DNA from: an uncultured Lachnospiraceae bacterium
GTDB lineage: Bacteria > Bacillota_A > Clostridia > Lachnospirales > Lachnospiraceae
Assembly: GCA_902795715.1 (NCBI GenBank)
Contig: CADBME010000462.1
Coordinates: forward strand, 1 to 6,836
Reading direction: 5' to 3'
Length of the DNA stretch: 6,836 nt
Made by a program: the position numbers and the translations under genes. The notes beneath the pieces were generated by a model. That model made no database searches, was not told the DNA's origin, and worked only from the letters and a program-made list of their open reading frames with translations. Position 1 is the stretch's first letter; the number at the start of each line of letters is the position of its first letter. Shown here in pieces: positions 1 through 6,540 of the stretch.

Positions 1-453
1 CAGATAATCGTCATAGAGATCATCAATATCATCGTCCAGGAGAACATCATATTCATCAGGATCATCTATATCATCAGAACCGAACTCATATTCATCATAG
101 AGATCATCAAAATCCAGATCCTCATCATAGTGATCAACCCAGGTTTCCATGAACGCATCGTACTCATCGATATCATCAGGGTCTATATTTTTCGATTTCA
201 GATATTCCTCGAACCGGTCCTGAAGATCATCACTGTCTTTCACGAACCAAAACCTTTGGAACTCGTCATACAGCGCTTCCAGGTCGCTTCTACTTGTATT
301 CGGCGAAAAAGAACGCCGCTGCGTTGTAGTCGAACCCCTTTTAGTGGCAAACCCGGCATTTGATATAGGAGTCTGTGATTTACCTGCGTATGCTGCAGGA
401 AATAAGGAAAACAGTAAAACTACAACCATCAGAAATGCTATATATTTTTTCAT
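1..453 (-). CDS. Secreted Asp/Glu-rich protein of unknown function (5' part, runs off the left edge)
   Basis: Reading the minus strand from the ATG at 453-451 gives 151 codons with no stop before the window edge, so the gene is partial. AAAGGAGGG sits 7 nt before the ATG and a near-consensus promoter lies just upstream, which fixes the start. Residues 1-23 form a classic signal peptide (MKK, a hydrophobic core of Val/Leu/Phe, then AAYA before Gly24). Residues about 25-56 are a basic, Ser/Thr-rich linker. From about residue 57 the chain becomes very acidic. From about 91 it is dominated by Asp, Glu and Tyr, with a repeated DDLYD(E/D)Y unit near 116-122 and 144-150 and related DDIDD stretches between. 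Such Asp-dense secreted tails can bind cations or basic surfaces, but that is inference. I recognise no family. Some of the visible DNA periodicity (atcatc runs) simply encodes Asp. Confidence 0.85.
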   Translation of the reverse strand, partial: MKKYIAFLMVVVLLFSLFPAAYAGKSQTPISNAGFATKRGSTTTQRRSFSPNTSRSDLEALYDEFQRFWFVKDSDDLQDRFEEYLKSKNIDPDDIDEYDAFMETWVDHYDEDLDFDDLYDEYEFGSDDIDDPDEYDVLLDDDIDDLYDDYL

Positions 454-481
454 AATAAAGCCCTCCTTTAACACTATCAAA

Positions 482-510
482 ACTATACCAAAGTTTATAA
501 AACCTGTCAA
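482..510 (-). promoter_or_regulatory. Sigma-A-type promoter for the Asp-rich secreted protein
   Basis: On the minus strand TTGACA (510-505) is followed after exactly 17 nt by TATAGT (487-482). The -35 is a perfect match and the -10 matches five of six. Transcription would begin near 475, giving a leader of only about 20 nt that contains the ribosome binding site. Confidence 0.75.
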
Positions 511-550
511 CGGAATGAGACTCTTACTTTTTTTCATAAAGAGGTTAAGG

Positions 551-579
551 TTGAAGAAGCCGCAGTATCATGCTATTAT
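551..579 (+). promoter_or_regulatory. Probable promoter for the 626-1414 gene
   Basis: TTGAAG (551-556), a 17-nt spacer and TATTAT (574-579) match the sigma-A pattern at four and five of six positions. The start would be near 586, about 40 nt before the ATG. It is divergent from the promoter at 482-510, so the two secreted-protein genes share one short control region. Confidence 0.45.
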
Positions 580-625
580 TATCATATACAATCATCAAAT
601 ACGTTAAAAATGGAGGTAATATTTT

Positions 626-1414
626 ATGTGGAAACGCATTTTAACAGTCTTTTTGGCTATTGCTTTAGCTGTTACGGGAGTTGGGGCTTCAAAAAGTGAT
701 TCTTATAAAAAGATTTCCAGATATTTGGAAAAGTCTGAAAATGATTGCGTTACGATGCCGGAACTGAGAGAGATTTTCGATAAAAGCCTTACCTCATTTC
801 AGGCACAAAAATCAACACAAGAAATTCTTGAAGACTTATATACAGATACGGTAGCAGTAAGTACCGGGACCAGAAATGTATGTCCTGCCGAACTTACGCT
901 ATATTTTGCGGATGAGTATTATAAATATATTCAGGATCCGTCAAATAAAGAGTATTATGAGGAATTGACTTCTATAAATGGTTTTTCAGATCTTGCAAAT
1001 ATGCAGCGAGGTCGCAAACGGGAAACCTGGCGCGAGTTCTTTATAGATCGGGCAATAAAAACATTGCAAAGGACAGTATATTTAGCAGATAAATGCCTGG
1101 AGAGGAAGATCCCCTTTTCGACTGAAGCAATATTATCTGATGAAGCGATAAAGGAAGCACAAAAAAAGTTTTTATCCTCGCAATGTTCCTGCTTTGGAGT
1201 ACCGTTATCTTATTTGGAAGGGTATATATTAAATCAGGAATTAGCATCATTAGCATGGTATTCTCTGTTAAAAGAATATAGCCATTCTCAATCACCTGAC
1301 GAGGCTTCTGATTTATTAACAGCTGAAATAGCAATAGAAATATATAAGAAATCAAATATACAGTATACACCATTTATAAAAATAGCTTGTCTGTCCAATT
1401 CTGATATTAATTGA
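626..1414 (+). CDS. Predicted secreted protein of unknown family, six cysteines
   Basis: 262 codons starting at an ATG preceded by GGAGGT with 8 nt spacing. Residues 1-21 look like a signal peptide: WKR, a hydrophobic Leu/Ala/Val core, and VGA before Ser22. The mature part is rich in charged helices and Tyr, with no further membrane segment. Cysteines occur at 41, 86, 157, 187, 189 and 255, all after the signal peptide, so up to three disulfides are possible. There is no lipobox, no sortase LPxTG motif and no recognisable enzyme motif. I do not recognise the family. The gene stands alone between a divergent secreted-protein gene and a strong terminator at 1451-1491. Its real coding character is supported by the ribosome binding site, signal peptide and length. 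The only long opposite-strand frame inside it (1041-1373) lacks such signals. Confidence 0.85.
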   Translation: MWKRILTVFLAIALAVTGVGASKSDSYKKISRYLEKSENDCVTMPELREIFDKSLTSFQAQKSTQEILEDLYTDTVAVSTGTRNVCPAELTLYFADEYYKYIQDPSNKEYYEELTSINGFSDLANMQRGRKRETWREFFIDRAIKTLQRTVYLADKCLERKIPFSTEAILSDEAIKEAQKKFLSSQCSCFGVPLSYLEGYILNQELASLAWYSLLKEYSHSQSPDEASDLLTAEIAIEIYKKSNIQYTPFIKIACLSNSDIN

Positions 1415-1450
1415 ATATACCGCATCATATTGACCATCTATACCGCTCAA

Positions 1451-1491
1451 AACAGCACCCTGCTGAGCCTATGCCCAGCAGGGTTACTGTT
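1451..1491. terminator. Strong hairpin terminator, probably bidirectional (left copy of the direct repeat)
   Basis: CCCTGCTG (1458-1465) pairs perfectly with CAGCAGGG (1476-1483) around a 10-nt loop. AACAG (1451-1455) pairs with CTGTT (1487-1491) as an outer stem. A T-run follows on the plus strand (1490-1493), and four A at 1449-1452 give a U-run on the minus strand. It lies between the convergent genes 626-1414 and 1553-2140 and can end both. Its sequence is the same terminator that follows the kinase gene at 6501-6540. Confidence 0.8.
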
Positions 1492-1515
1492 TTATTCCGC
1501 CAGTTCTTTTACGAT
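1492..1515 (-). pseudogene. Eight-codon relic of the NahK-like kinase 3' end
   Basis: The minus strand reads ATC GTA AAA GAA CTG GCG GAA TAA, i.e. IVKELAE and stop, identical to the end of the kinase at 6542-6565. Two codons further upstream the frame hits TAG where the intact gene has CAG, and similarity to the kinase then disappears. It is too short to be functional. It is best read as a remnant of an old copy of the gene end or as one half of an attachment-like repeat. Confidence 0.6.
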
Positions 1516-1552
1516 ATTCTACCTGGAGCCTTCAGCTTCAGCGTCAGGGTGC

Positions 1553-2140
1553 TCAGGAAAGGCCGACAGAAAAACGAAAGTCCAATTTATATATACTGAT
1601 TGTTATAATGTTTCCGTCTATGGTCTCGCTAGCAACGTAATAATTATCGTCAGCTCTGCCTTTCACAGATGGATCTGTATTAAGCCCGAGCGCCTTGTAA
1701 TTATCAAAAAAGAGAGACTTTACCTGCATCATATCCAGATATTCGGAATCAAGCTCGCAAGCGATTTCTATTGATGATATTTGGTCATTTTCATCATAAC
1801 TGCAAATAAAGGAGAAAGATTCTCCTGAAGTCCTGATATCCAGCGGAACATCTTTAAATTTGAAAACCTGTCCTGCACGAAGAGGTAAAACATATGTTTC
1901 AGAATTAATTTTTTGAGCCCCGGCAGACCATGGGATATCGGCTGAAAATGAACCTGTGCGTTCCGCGGCATAGTTCTCCATCATATAGTGAAGGATTTCT
2001 CTTGGTGTTTTCAGCGGAAATGCAGCAAGGTTGAAAATATACGAATCTGACTTCTGTACCGAATAAACATCTGAAGCATAAGCAGCGTCAACGGAGAAAA
2101 CAAAAATAATAGTAAACAGAAGCAGAAGAGCCTTTTTCAT
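1553..2140 (-). CDS. Predicted secreted protein of unknown family (195 aa)
   Basis: I chose the ATG at 2140-2138 rather than the in-frame one at 2188. It starts a clear signal peptide (MKKALLLL through AYA, cleavage after about residue 22 before SDVY) and has AAGGAG 9 nt upstream; the longer form would bury the signal sequence behind 16 polar residues. The mature 173 residues look like a beta-rich domain with alternating hydrophobics, aromatic residues and two cysteines (113 and 128) that could form one disulfide. There is no lipobox, wall anchor or catalytic motif. The stop overlaps a weak hairpin, and the strong terminator at 1451-1491 lies downstream. The small gene at 2190-2393 ends 49 nt upstream on the same strand, so the two probably form an operon. 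I do not recognise the family. Confidence 0.82.
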   Translation of the reverse strand: MKKALLLLFTIIFVFSVDAAYASDVYSVQKSDSYIFNLAAFPLKTPREILHYMMENYAAERTGSFSADIPWSAGAQKINSETYVLPLRAGQVFKFKDVPLDIRTSGESFSFICSYDENDQISSIEIACELDSEYLDMMQVKSLFFDNYKALGLNTDPSVKGRADDNYYVASETIDGNIITISIYKLDFRFSVGLS

Positions 2141-2189
2141 AGTACAATTCTCCTTATTTATTCTCTGTAAATTATTCTTAATTGACATA

Positions 2190-2393
2190 TCAATAATTGT
2201 ACTCGATTCTATTCATAGATATGTTTTTTACGCACATATAGGCCATGGCTCTTAAAACAGGCAGACTCTCTTCTTTGTTTTCCAACAAACAAACCGCTAA
2301 ACAATAGTTGTGCAGTTGGCTTTGATACTCAGAATAATCCCTTTTAACCTCTTCTCTGAATTTTCTGACTTCAAGTAATTCTTGATTTAGCAT
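2190..2393 (-). CDS. Small hypothetical protein (67 aa; longer starts possible)
   Basis: An open frame ending at TGA 2192-2190. The ATG at 2393-2391 is preferred because AAGGGG lies 7 nt upstream. In-frame ATGs at 2411 (weak AGGA) and 2489 (no visible ribosome site, 99 aa) are alternatives. The protein begins MLNQELLEVRKFREEVKRD and is charged and helical through the first half, with possible coiled-coil character. It continues with a short hydrophobic stretch containing two cysteines (NYCLAVCLLEN). No signal peptide or known domain is visible. It is followed on the same strand by the secreted-protein gene at 1553-2140. No family recognised. That it is a real gene is likely but not certain. 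Confidence 0.55.
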   Translation of the reverse strand: MLNQELLEVRKFREEVKRDYSEYQSQLHNYCLAVCLLENKEESLPVLRAMAYMCVKNISMNRIEYNY

Positions 2394-2564
2394 CCTATTT
2401 CCCCTTTCCATTTTTATTTCCTGCTCATGATTCTTCGTGAATTCACTGAACTCGTATGACCGGATTCTCTGATTTACCACGATGAGCATAACAAGCTCAG
2501 TTAATTAAAGCTCCATTTAAATCCCAAACTGCTCGGATCCATTCCGTTTTTGACATCTTCATTA

Positions 2565-2593
2565 TTGTTGCTGACCGCAGATTATGTTATAGT
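2565..2593 (+). promoter_or_regulatory. Candidate extended -10 promoter for the 2626-5986 operon
   Basis: TATAGT (2588-2593) is preceded by TG one base away (2585-2586), an extended -10 arrangement. TTGTTG (2565-2570) lies 17 nt upstream as a weak -35. The start would be near 2600, giving a leader of about 26 nt with GAGGT at 2615-2619 as ribosome binding site. A TTGACA at 2550-2555 has no -10 at a proper distance. A small dyad, CGGA-5-TCCG (2534-2546), lies just upstream and could be an operator. Confidence 0.45.
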
Positions 2594-2625
2594 TAAAAGA
2601 AATTCAGATTATTTGAGGTTCCCTT

Positions 2626-5109
2626 ATGAATATGCGAAAAATAGGGTTTTGGAAACTAAATCATGTAAAAACCATAATATCGTTTCAACTAAAAAGGATA
2701 TTCCATAGTCTTTTAGAATTTTTTTGGGATCTCCGCTATACATCTTCCGTATTTGGGCAGGTAGTCATAGAAGCAATTAAAAACCTGTTTTTTTCTGGAA
2801 TCGTGGCATTTCTTCTATACAGAGCCGATGCTTTTTTCATTACCAGATTTTGTCTATTAATAGATGATAACGCCTTCTTCAACTTTCTTCTAGCTGGTCT
2901 AAGCCTCACTGGCATCATTCTCGGGCTATACTGCTCAAATATCGTTTCTATTTATTCCACAGTATATATTAATGCGCCAAAACAAGTCTCTGACTTTTTT
3001 TATAGAGATATCGTCACTAATAAAAGCATTAAGCACATTATAGCGTATATTATTCTGAACCTGATTATACTTATCGAACATATTCTTTCGATTGCACATT
3101 CCATAATATCATTATTATTTATGTCTGTTTTCATTGTATATGTTATTACTTACTACAGCATAACACGGAACAGGTCACTGCAGCTCTCAAATTCATTTAG
3201 TGTAGCGCATATTCCTTATGCAATTATATATAAATCTATTAAAAGAGTTACACAAGTTAGTATATTTGCTAGAGACACTAGTTTTCAGAGTTTCTTCCAG
3301 AAAAAGGCAGAGCGCAATTTAAACATTCTTCTAAGTCTTGCACAGTATAATATTTCCAAATGGCAAAACTCAAATGCTGCAATGCTTGAATTTATGAAAG
3401 ACAATCTCAATCTGCTGAAAGCTTATTGGCAGGATAAGCCATCTATTCCATTTAATTCGCTTTGGTTCAAAGAAAAAACTTTATATAAGCAATGGTATAT
3501 GGCTAGAGATTACGAAATAGATGCAGCCTTGCAAAGTGGAACATATATACAGCCAGATCATGATTCCGATAGGAATTGGCTTGAAGAAAAAATATTTGAA
3601 ATCAACAATATTTGTTTCTCTAAGCTTTGTGAAGATCATGATTATAGAAGGATTTACGAATATTTGTTCTTTTTTGCTACAGCAGTTAAAAACGCAGCAT
3701 CTGCAGACACAATATCCTTTTCCCTTCAGCATATCAAATTGTATCAAGAGAGAATAAAGGATTTTTATCTAGATGCAAAGAAAACGCAGAGCAAAGAGAT
3801 GGAATGGGAATCGACCCTTCTTGGCATTATTGAGATGATTGTCGGTGCTTATATTAATCTTACCCTAGGAATTAATGATTTCACTTCCCATATCGACTTA
3901 CAAAGTCTAATTAAAAATACACAGGCACAGATTATAAATTGTTTTGAGCCTGTTTCTTCTGAATTTACCTTTCTTAATAACGCTGCCGGCGAAAAGCTAA
4001 TTCGATGTATCAGGACTGAGCTTGAGATTGAGAAACATAAGATAACTCCAGATTGGTATATCGAACAGACCCTAGCAAGTATTATTAATTCTCGTTTGTG
4101 CGAAATCATAGCAGTTTATAATCAGATCTTTAATTCCTATCTGCCTACCTTTGGCGATTTTTTCCAGAAAAAACAATTATATGCAGAAGCAATGCTTATC
4201 TATTCAAAGATGCAGGAAGTCCTTTCAAAAGAGCGAAATGGTATTGCAACTTTAGAGGCACTTCTCCCTCACTTGCTCAATATGCATAAAGAGGAAAGTA
4301 TAGTGTGGGAAGATAACCAACTGGATGATTTTATATCTGCAACCCGTAAAACTGTTTTAACGCTTCCCAAGCACTGGCTTGACTGTTCAACAGTATTTGT
4401 CCTTGAAAACTGGGAACAACGAAAAAATTTCCCAGATCTACTAGGTTTTTGTTACAACAATTACTGCGAGTATTTGATTGAAGCAATAGAAGAATATGAT
4501 AGCGAAAAATTCAGAACTATATTTCCAGAATTTATCAATGTCATGCTGTTATATCAGGAATATATCCGAACAGATCTTATCTCCATAAAAGAGAAGTATA
4601 GAAAACCAACTGTTTTCCATGTATGGTCAGCCCCATATTATGAATATGCATTAATATGTGGTTTGGCCATCATAATTGGTGAACTTACATCTATTGAAAC
4701 ATGGAAAGAAACGATTGATCAGTCTTTACAATCATTTTCAAAGGCTCATTCAGAAAAAGCAAATGCGATATACAAACAATGGTGTGAAGTGCTCATTCAA
4801 CGCAGACATGACATACCCGGAATCGGTAACAGAGATCTTATAGAAACCGGCTGGAAGTCCAGAATCACACACTCTTTAAAACGAAATCATAAAATCGAGT
4901 ATATTTATTCAGATCATGGGCAAAAAAACCTCAAAACAAACAGTAGACTATTAAAGTCATTCTTGTCAGACACATTTTCAGACTTAGGTTTTTATAATAA
5001 TATTGAAGAAGTATTCTTTATTGAATGCCTTAACAAATATCTACCTTCTGAAATAAAATATCAAACCAGAACTGGTTGGGAGCGTACTTATAATGGAGAG
5101 CTCAAATAA
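2626..5109 (+). CDS. Large membrane-anchored protein of unknown function, first gene of a two-gene operon
   Basis: 827 codons, ATG preceded by GAGGT at 6 nt. Hydrophobic stretches at about residues 43-65, 84-106, 138-158 and 160-178 suggest four membrane segments after a basic, aromatic N-terminus. The segment around 88-130 (GLSLTGIILGLY, then an amphipathic run to DFFYRDIVTN) faintly recalls the pattern of DUF2254-type membrane proteins, but this is from memory and weak. Residues about 180-827 are long, mostly helical, soluble and probably cytosolic, rich in Trp, Tyr and Lys. No P-loop, nuclease, protease or other catalytic motif stands out. The last 17 nt overlap the next gene, whose start is probably reached by translational coupling. 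A membrane module with a large helical sensor-like body plus a soluble partner is a layout seen in some phage-defence and stress systems. That is context only, and no function can be assigned. Confidence 0.88.
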   Translation: MNMRKIGFWKLNHVKTIISFQLKRIFHSLLEFFWDLRYTSSVFGQVVIEAIKNLFFSGIVAFLLYRADAFFITRFCLLIDDNAFFNFLLAGLSLTGIILGLYCSNIVSIYSTVYINAPKQVSDFFYRDIVTNKSIKHIIAYIILNLIILIEHILSIAHSIISLLFMSVFIVYVITYYSITRNRSLQLSNSFSVAHIPYAIIYKSIKRVTQVSIFARDTSFQSFFQKKAERNLNILLSLAQYNISKWQNSNAAMLEFMKDNLNLLKAYWQDKPSIPFNSLWFKEKTLYKQWYMARDYEIDAALQSGTYIQPDHDSDRNWLEEKIFEINNICFSKLCEDHDYRRIYEYLFFFATAVKNAASADTISFSLQHIKLYQERIKDFYLDAKKTQSKEMEWESTLLGIIEMIVGAYINLTLGINDFTSHIDLQSLIKNTQAQIINCFEPVSSEFTFLNNAAGEKLIRCIRTELEIEKHKITPDWYIEQTLASIINSRLCEIIAVYNQIFNSYLPTFGDFFQKKQLYAEAMLIYSKMQEVLSKERNGIATLEALLPHLLNMHKEESIVWEDNQLDDFISATRKTVLTLPKHWLDCSTVFVLENWEQRKNFPDLLGFCYNNYCEYLIEAIEEYDSEKFRTIFPEFINVMLLYQEYIRTDLISIKEKYRKPTVFHVWSAPYYEYALICGLAIIIGELTSIETWKETIDQSLQSFSKAHSEKANAIYKQWCEVLIQRRHDIPGIGNRDLIETGWKSRITHSLKRNHKIEYIYSDHGQKNLKTNSRLLKSFLSDTFSDLGFYNNIEEVFFIECLNKYLPSEIKYQTRTGWERTYNGELK

Positions 5110-5986
5110 AAGAAACAGAAAAAACCTGATTTCTTCCCAAAGAAGCCCAAAAACAATGTTGACCCCACTGAAAACTGTACAAATGGGTCAATACGCCAAT
5201 ATGTTTATTCAGGATTTTTGCTCTTTTCTTTCTCTTGAATCACATAATTATAGCCATTTATTGTCTGTCAATAATCAGCAACTTCTAGAGCTTTTAAAAT
5301 ATGATAATAGAAATCTATGTTATGAATTGGAGAAGGACTTCAGCCAGGTTGCAACAATACTCCTATTGTATGGCAAAGCTTATGCTGAAATAATAACAGT
5401 GAAAAGCAAAACTGGTGAATTGGATAATATCAGTTTTCGGATTCTTAATACAGACCACGCAAAAAAAACAGGAGATTTTGTACACTTCTCCGCTCAGTCT
5501 CTTGATAAAGAAGATGTCCAATTTATTATCCCTGCAAGGAATCTGATCGTATTCGATTTAAAAGATCTAGGGTTCAATCGGAAATACTTCGCCCGTTTAA
5601 TAGCAAAAATGAATAAACTCGACTTACCTACCGAACTATTCGATTCTCATGATTTCGATATCAGTATATACAGTCAAAAAGTTGAAAAGCAACTTTTAAA
5701 GATCAATAAACGTACTCATTGGTTTGGTCGTAATTACAATAACCAATACATGAATGATGCTTATCTGCTATATAGGATCATGTATTTCAAGGAATTACAG
5801 TGGCAATTTCTTAAATATATTGTATCAAAATATAATGAGGCTCTATCTACACTTAATAAGAGTGAAAATGTACAGGGGCAGATAACAATTCAGGAAACTG
5901 TCCCAGACTTCGACAATTATTATAAAAAATTAAATGAAGGCCAAATCAACTTTGAACAACTAAATAATCTGCTTTACCATCCTTAA
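5093..5986 (+). CDS. Soluble partner protein of unknown function (297 aa), second gene of the operon
   Basis: The ATG at 5093 lies inside the end of the preceding gene (17-nt overlap, different frame), with GGAG 10 nt upstream. A later ATG at 5156 has no comparable site. There is no signal peptide or membrane segment. Residues 1-28 are basic and probably disordered, about 30-90 are helical, and about 85-160 form an alpha/beta part (VATILLLYGKAYAEI, then FRIL, VHF and VQFIIPARNLIVFD). About 165-245 is helical and Tyr/Trp-rich, followed by a polar tail. The LLLYGKAYAEI segment and the following strands loosely resemble the core of phage portal proteins (LxxGNAYxEI followed by strands). Whether that is homology or chance cannot be settled by eye. 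No catalytic motif is visible. Shared frame overlap and composition tie its role to the upstream membrane protein. Confidence 0.87.
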   Translation: MESSNKRNRKNLISSQRSPKTMLTPLKTVQMGQYANMFIQDFCSFLSLESHNYSHLLSVNNQQLLELLKYDNRNLCYELEKDFSQVATILLLYGKAYAEIITVKSKTGELDNISFRILNTDHAKKTGDFVHFSAQSLDKEDVQFIIPARNLIVFDLKDLGFNRKYFARLIAKMNKLDLPTELFDSHDFDISIYSQKVEKQLLKINKRTHWFGRNYNNQYMNDAYLLYRIMYFKELQWQFLKYIVSKYNEALSTLNKSENVQGQITIQETVPDFDNYYKKLNEGQINFEQLNNLLYHP

Positions 5987-6050
5987 GTAAATATATCTGA
6001 CTTTTATTCCGCCAAATTGTTCATACAAGTCTATTCCTTTATTACACTTT

Positions 6051-6066
6051 TATAATAATTATTATA
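6051..6066. promoter_or_regulatory. AT palindrome carrying a perfect -10 box
   Basis: TATAATAA followed by TTATTATA is a perfect 16-bp palindrome. It places a consensus TATAAT on each strand, and an overlapping TATAAC ends at 6068. No good -35 is seen 17 nt upstream (6028-6033), so promoter activity is uncertain. It lies about 65 nt after the operon stop and immediately before the structured RNA candidate, where a start for that RNA would be expected. Confidence 0.3.
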
Positions 6067-6070
6067 ACTT

Positions 6071-6170
6071 TTCCCATCTGCGGGTAAGCAGGCAGGAGTG
6101 GGAGGAGGACGTGTTACGACACGAAGTTAGTCCTTTAGGAAAAAGCCTTTCGGCTTTTTATGAGGAGGAC
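6071..6170 (+). ncRNA. Candidate small structured RNA
   Basis: A GC-richer island in AT-rich flanks with several exact pairings. TCCCA (6072-6076) pairs with TGGGA (6099-6103) and encloses CTGC/GCAG (6078-6081 with 6088-6091). CGTGT (6110-6114) pairs with ACACG (6119-6123) around a TACG loop. AAAAAGCC (6140-6147) pairs with GGCTTTTT (6152-6159) around TTTC. GTCCT (6130-6134) can pair either with AGGAC at 6106-6110 or with AGGAC at 6166-6170, part of a duplicated GAGGAGGAC. A -10-like palindrome lies just upstream and the last hairpin looks like a terminator, which would give a transcript of about 90-100 nt. It could equally be a 3' UTR structure of the 5093-5986 gene. I do not recognise a known RNA family. 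The strand is inferred from the neighbouring operon and the T-run. Confidence 0.4.
6140..6159 (+). terminator. Rho-independent-type hairpin after the operon and RNA candidate
   Basis: A perfect 8-bp stem AAAAAGCC/GGCTTTTT with a TTTC loop ends in five T. Because the stem is A/T-tailed on both sides, it could work in either direction. It is the first terminator-like structure downstream of the 2626-5986 operon, 154 nt after its stop. Confidence 0.55.
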
Positions 6171-6289
6171 CCGCCCCGCCGTTACTCGACGCCGAAGCCT
6201 ACCAAAACTGCCTCTTCCAGCTCGTCACAAAAAGAACATAAGTTCATTATATCACTTTTATTTGTATTTTCAACCTTCTCACTTGATAC

Positions 6290-6442
6290 CGGGGCGCTGG
6301 CTCACTTGCTTCGGAACCGGCTCAGTCTGATCCGGAATCCTAGTTCCTCTCTTTCGGAATCTTGCTTTCTTCTTTCCGGAATCCCGCTTCCATTATCCCG
6401 GAATCCAGTATTCCGGTTCCCGGAAGCTGCAACCATTATCTC
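6290..6442. repeat. Degenerate tandem array with 22-bp period (CGGAA-headed units)
   Basis: CGGAA recurs at 6312, 6333, 6355, 6377, 6399 and 6421, i.e. spacings of 21, 22, 22, 22 and 22 bp. The heads read CGGAACCG, CGGAATCC, CGGAATCT, CGGAATCC, CGGAATCC and CGGAAGCT. A weaker unit, CGGGGCGC, starts at 6290, again 22 bp away. Unit bodies are pyrimidine-rich and less conserved; CCATTATC recurs at 6390 and 6433. Local dyads occur, e.g. CCGGAAT/ATTCCGG (6398-6404 with 6410-6416). A 22-bp period is not a multiple of three, which argues against a protein repeat. It puts each unit about two helical turns apart on one DNA face, as in arrays of protein-binding sites such as plasmid iterons or transposase sites. 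Function unknown. Between 6171 and 6289 I see nothing definite. Confidence 0.65.
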
Positions 6443-6500
6443 AATTAAAAGCTTCTCGTTGCTTATCATATACAATATTAAGTAAACCTATATACCCAAA

Positions 6501-6540
6501 AACAGCACCCTGCTGAGCCTATGCCCAGCAGGGTTGCAAT
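6501..6540 (-). terminator. Terminator of the NahK-like gene (right copy of the repeat)
   Basis: The same CCCTGCTG/CAGCAGGG hairpin as at 1458-1483 (here 6508-6515 with 6526-6533). On the minus strand it lies just after the kinase stop and is followed by a run of five U (A at 6498-6502), so this is its natural terminator. The outer stem differs slightly from the left copy because of the three mismatches. Confidence 0.8.

Larger units (their letters stand above)
1451..1515. repeat. 65-bp direct repeat, left copy
   Basis: Identical to 6501-6565 except at 1486, 1488 and 1489, with no gaps and a constant offset of 5050 bp. It contains the terminator hairpin plus the last eight codons of the NahK-like gene. 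Similarity fades right of 1515 and left of 1449. The right copy belongs to the intact kinase 3' end, so this one is the displaced copy. It may mark the far boundary of an inserted or duplicated segment. Confidence 0.85.

Noticed and set aside
1522..1557. Hairpin CCTGGAGC/GCTCAGG at the end of the 1553-2140 gene as its terminator
   Set aside because: The stem has a bulge, overlaps the stop codon and lacks a T-run. The hairpin at 1451-1491 is a far better terminator.
1411..1774. Two overlapping plus-strand open frames
   Set aside because: They cross the terminator and the antisense of the 1553-2140 gene, have no ribosome site, and their translations resemble nothing.
2182..2187. Plus-strand TTGACA as a promoter
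   Set aside because: No -10-like box lies 16-19 nt downstream and no plus-strand gene starts there.
6003..6014. Third copy of TTTATTCCGCCA from the kinase gene end
   Set aside because: Only 12 nt match and similarity stops on both sides. In an AT-rich window of this size one such match can arise by chance.
6290..6442. CRISPR array
   Set aside because: Units are only 21-22 bp from head to head, the conserved part is about 8 bp, there are no unique spacers of 30 bp or more, and no cas genes are present.
6111..6485. 124-codon plus-strand open frame starting at GTG
   Set aside because: It runs through the structured RNA and the 22-bp array. Its Ser/Pro-rich translation shifts frame relative to the repeat period, and GGAGG is too close to the GTG to be a normal ribosome site.
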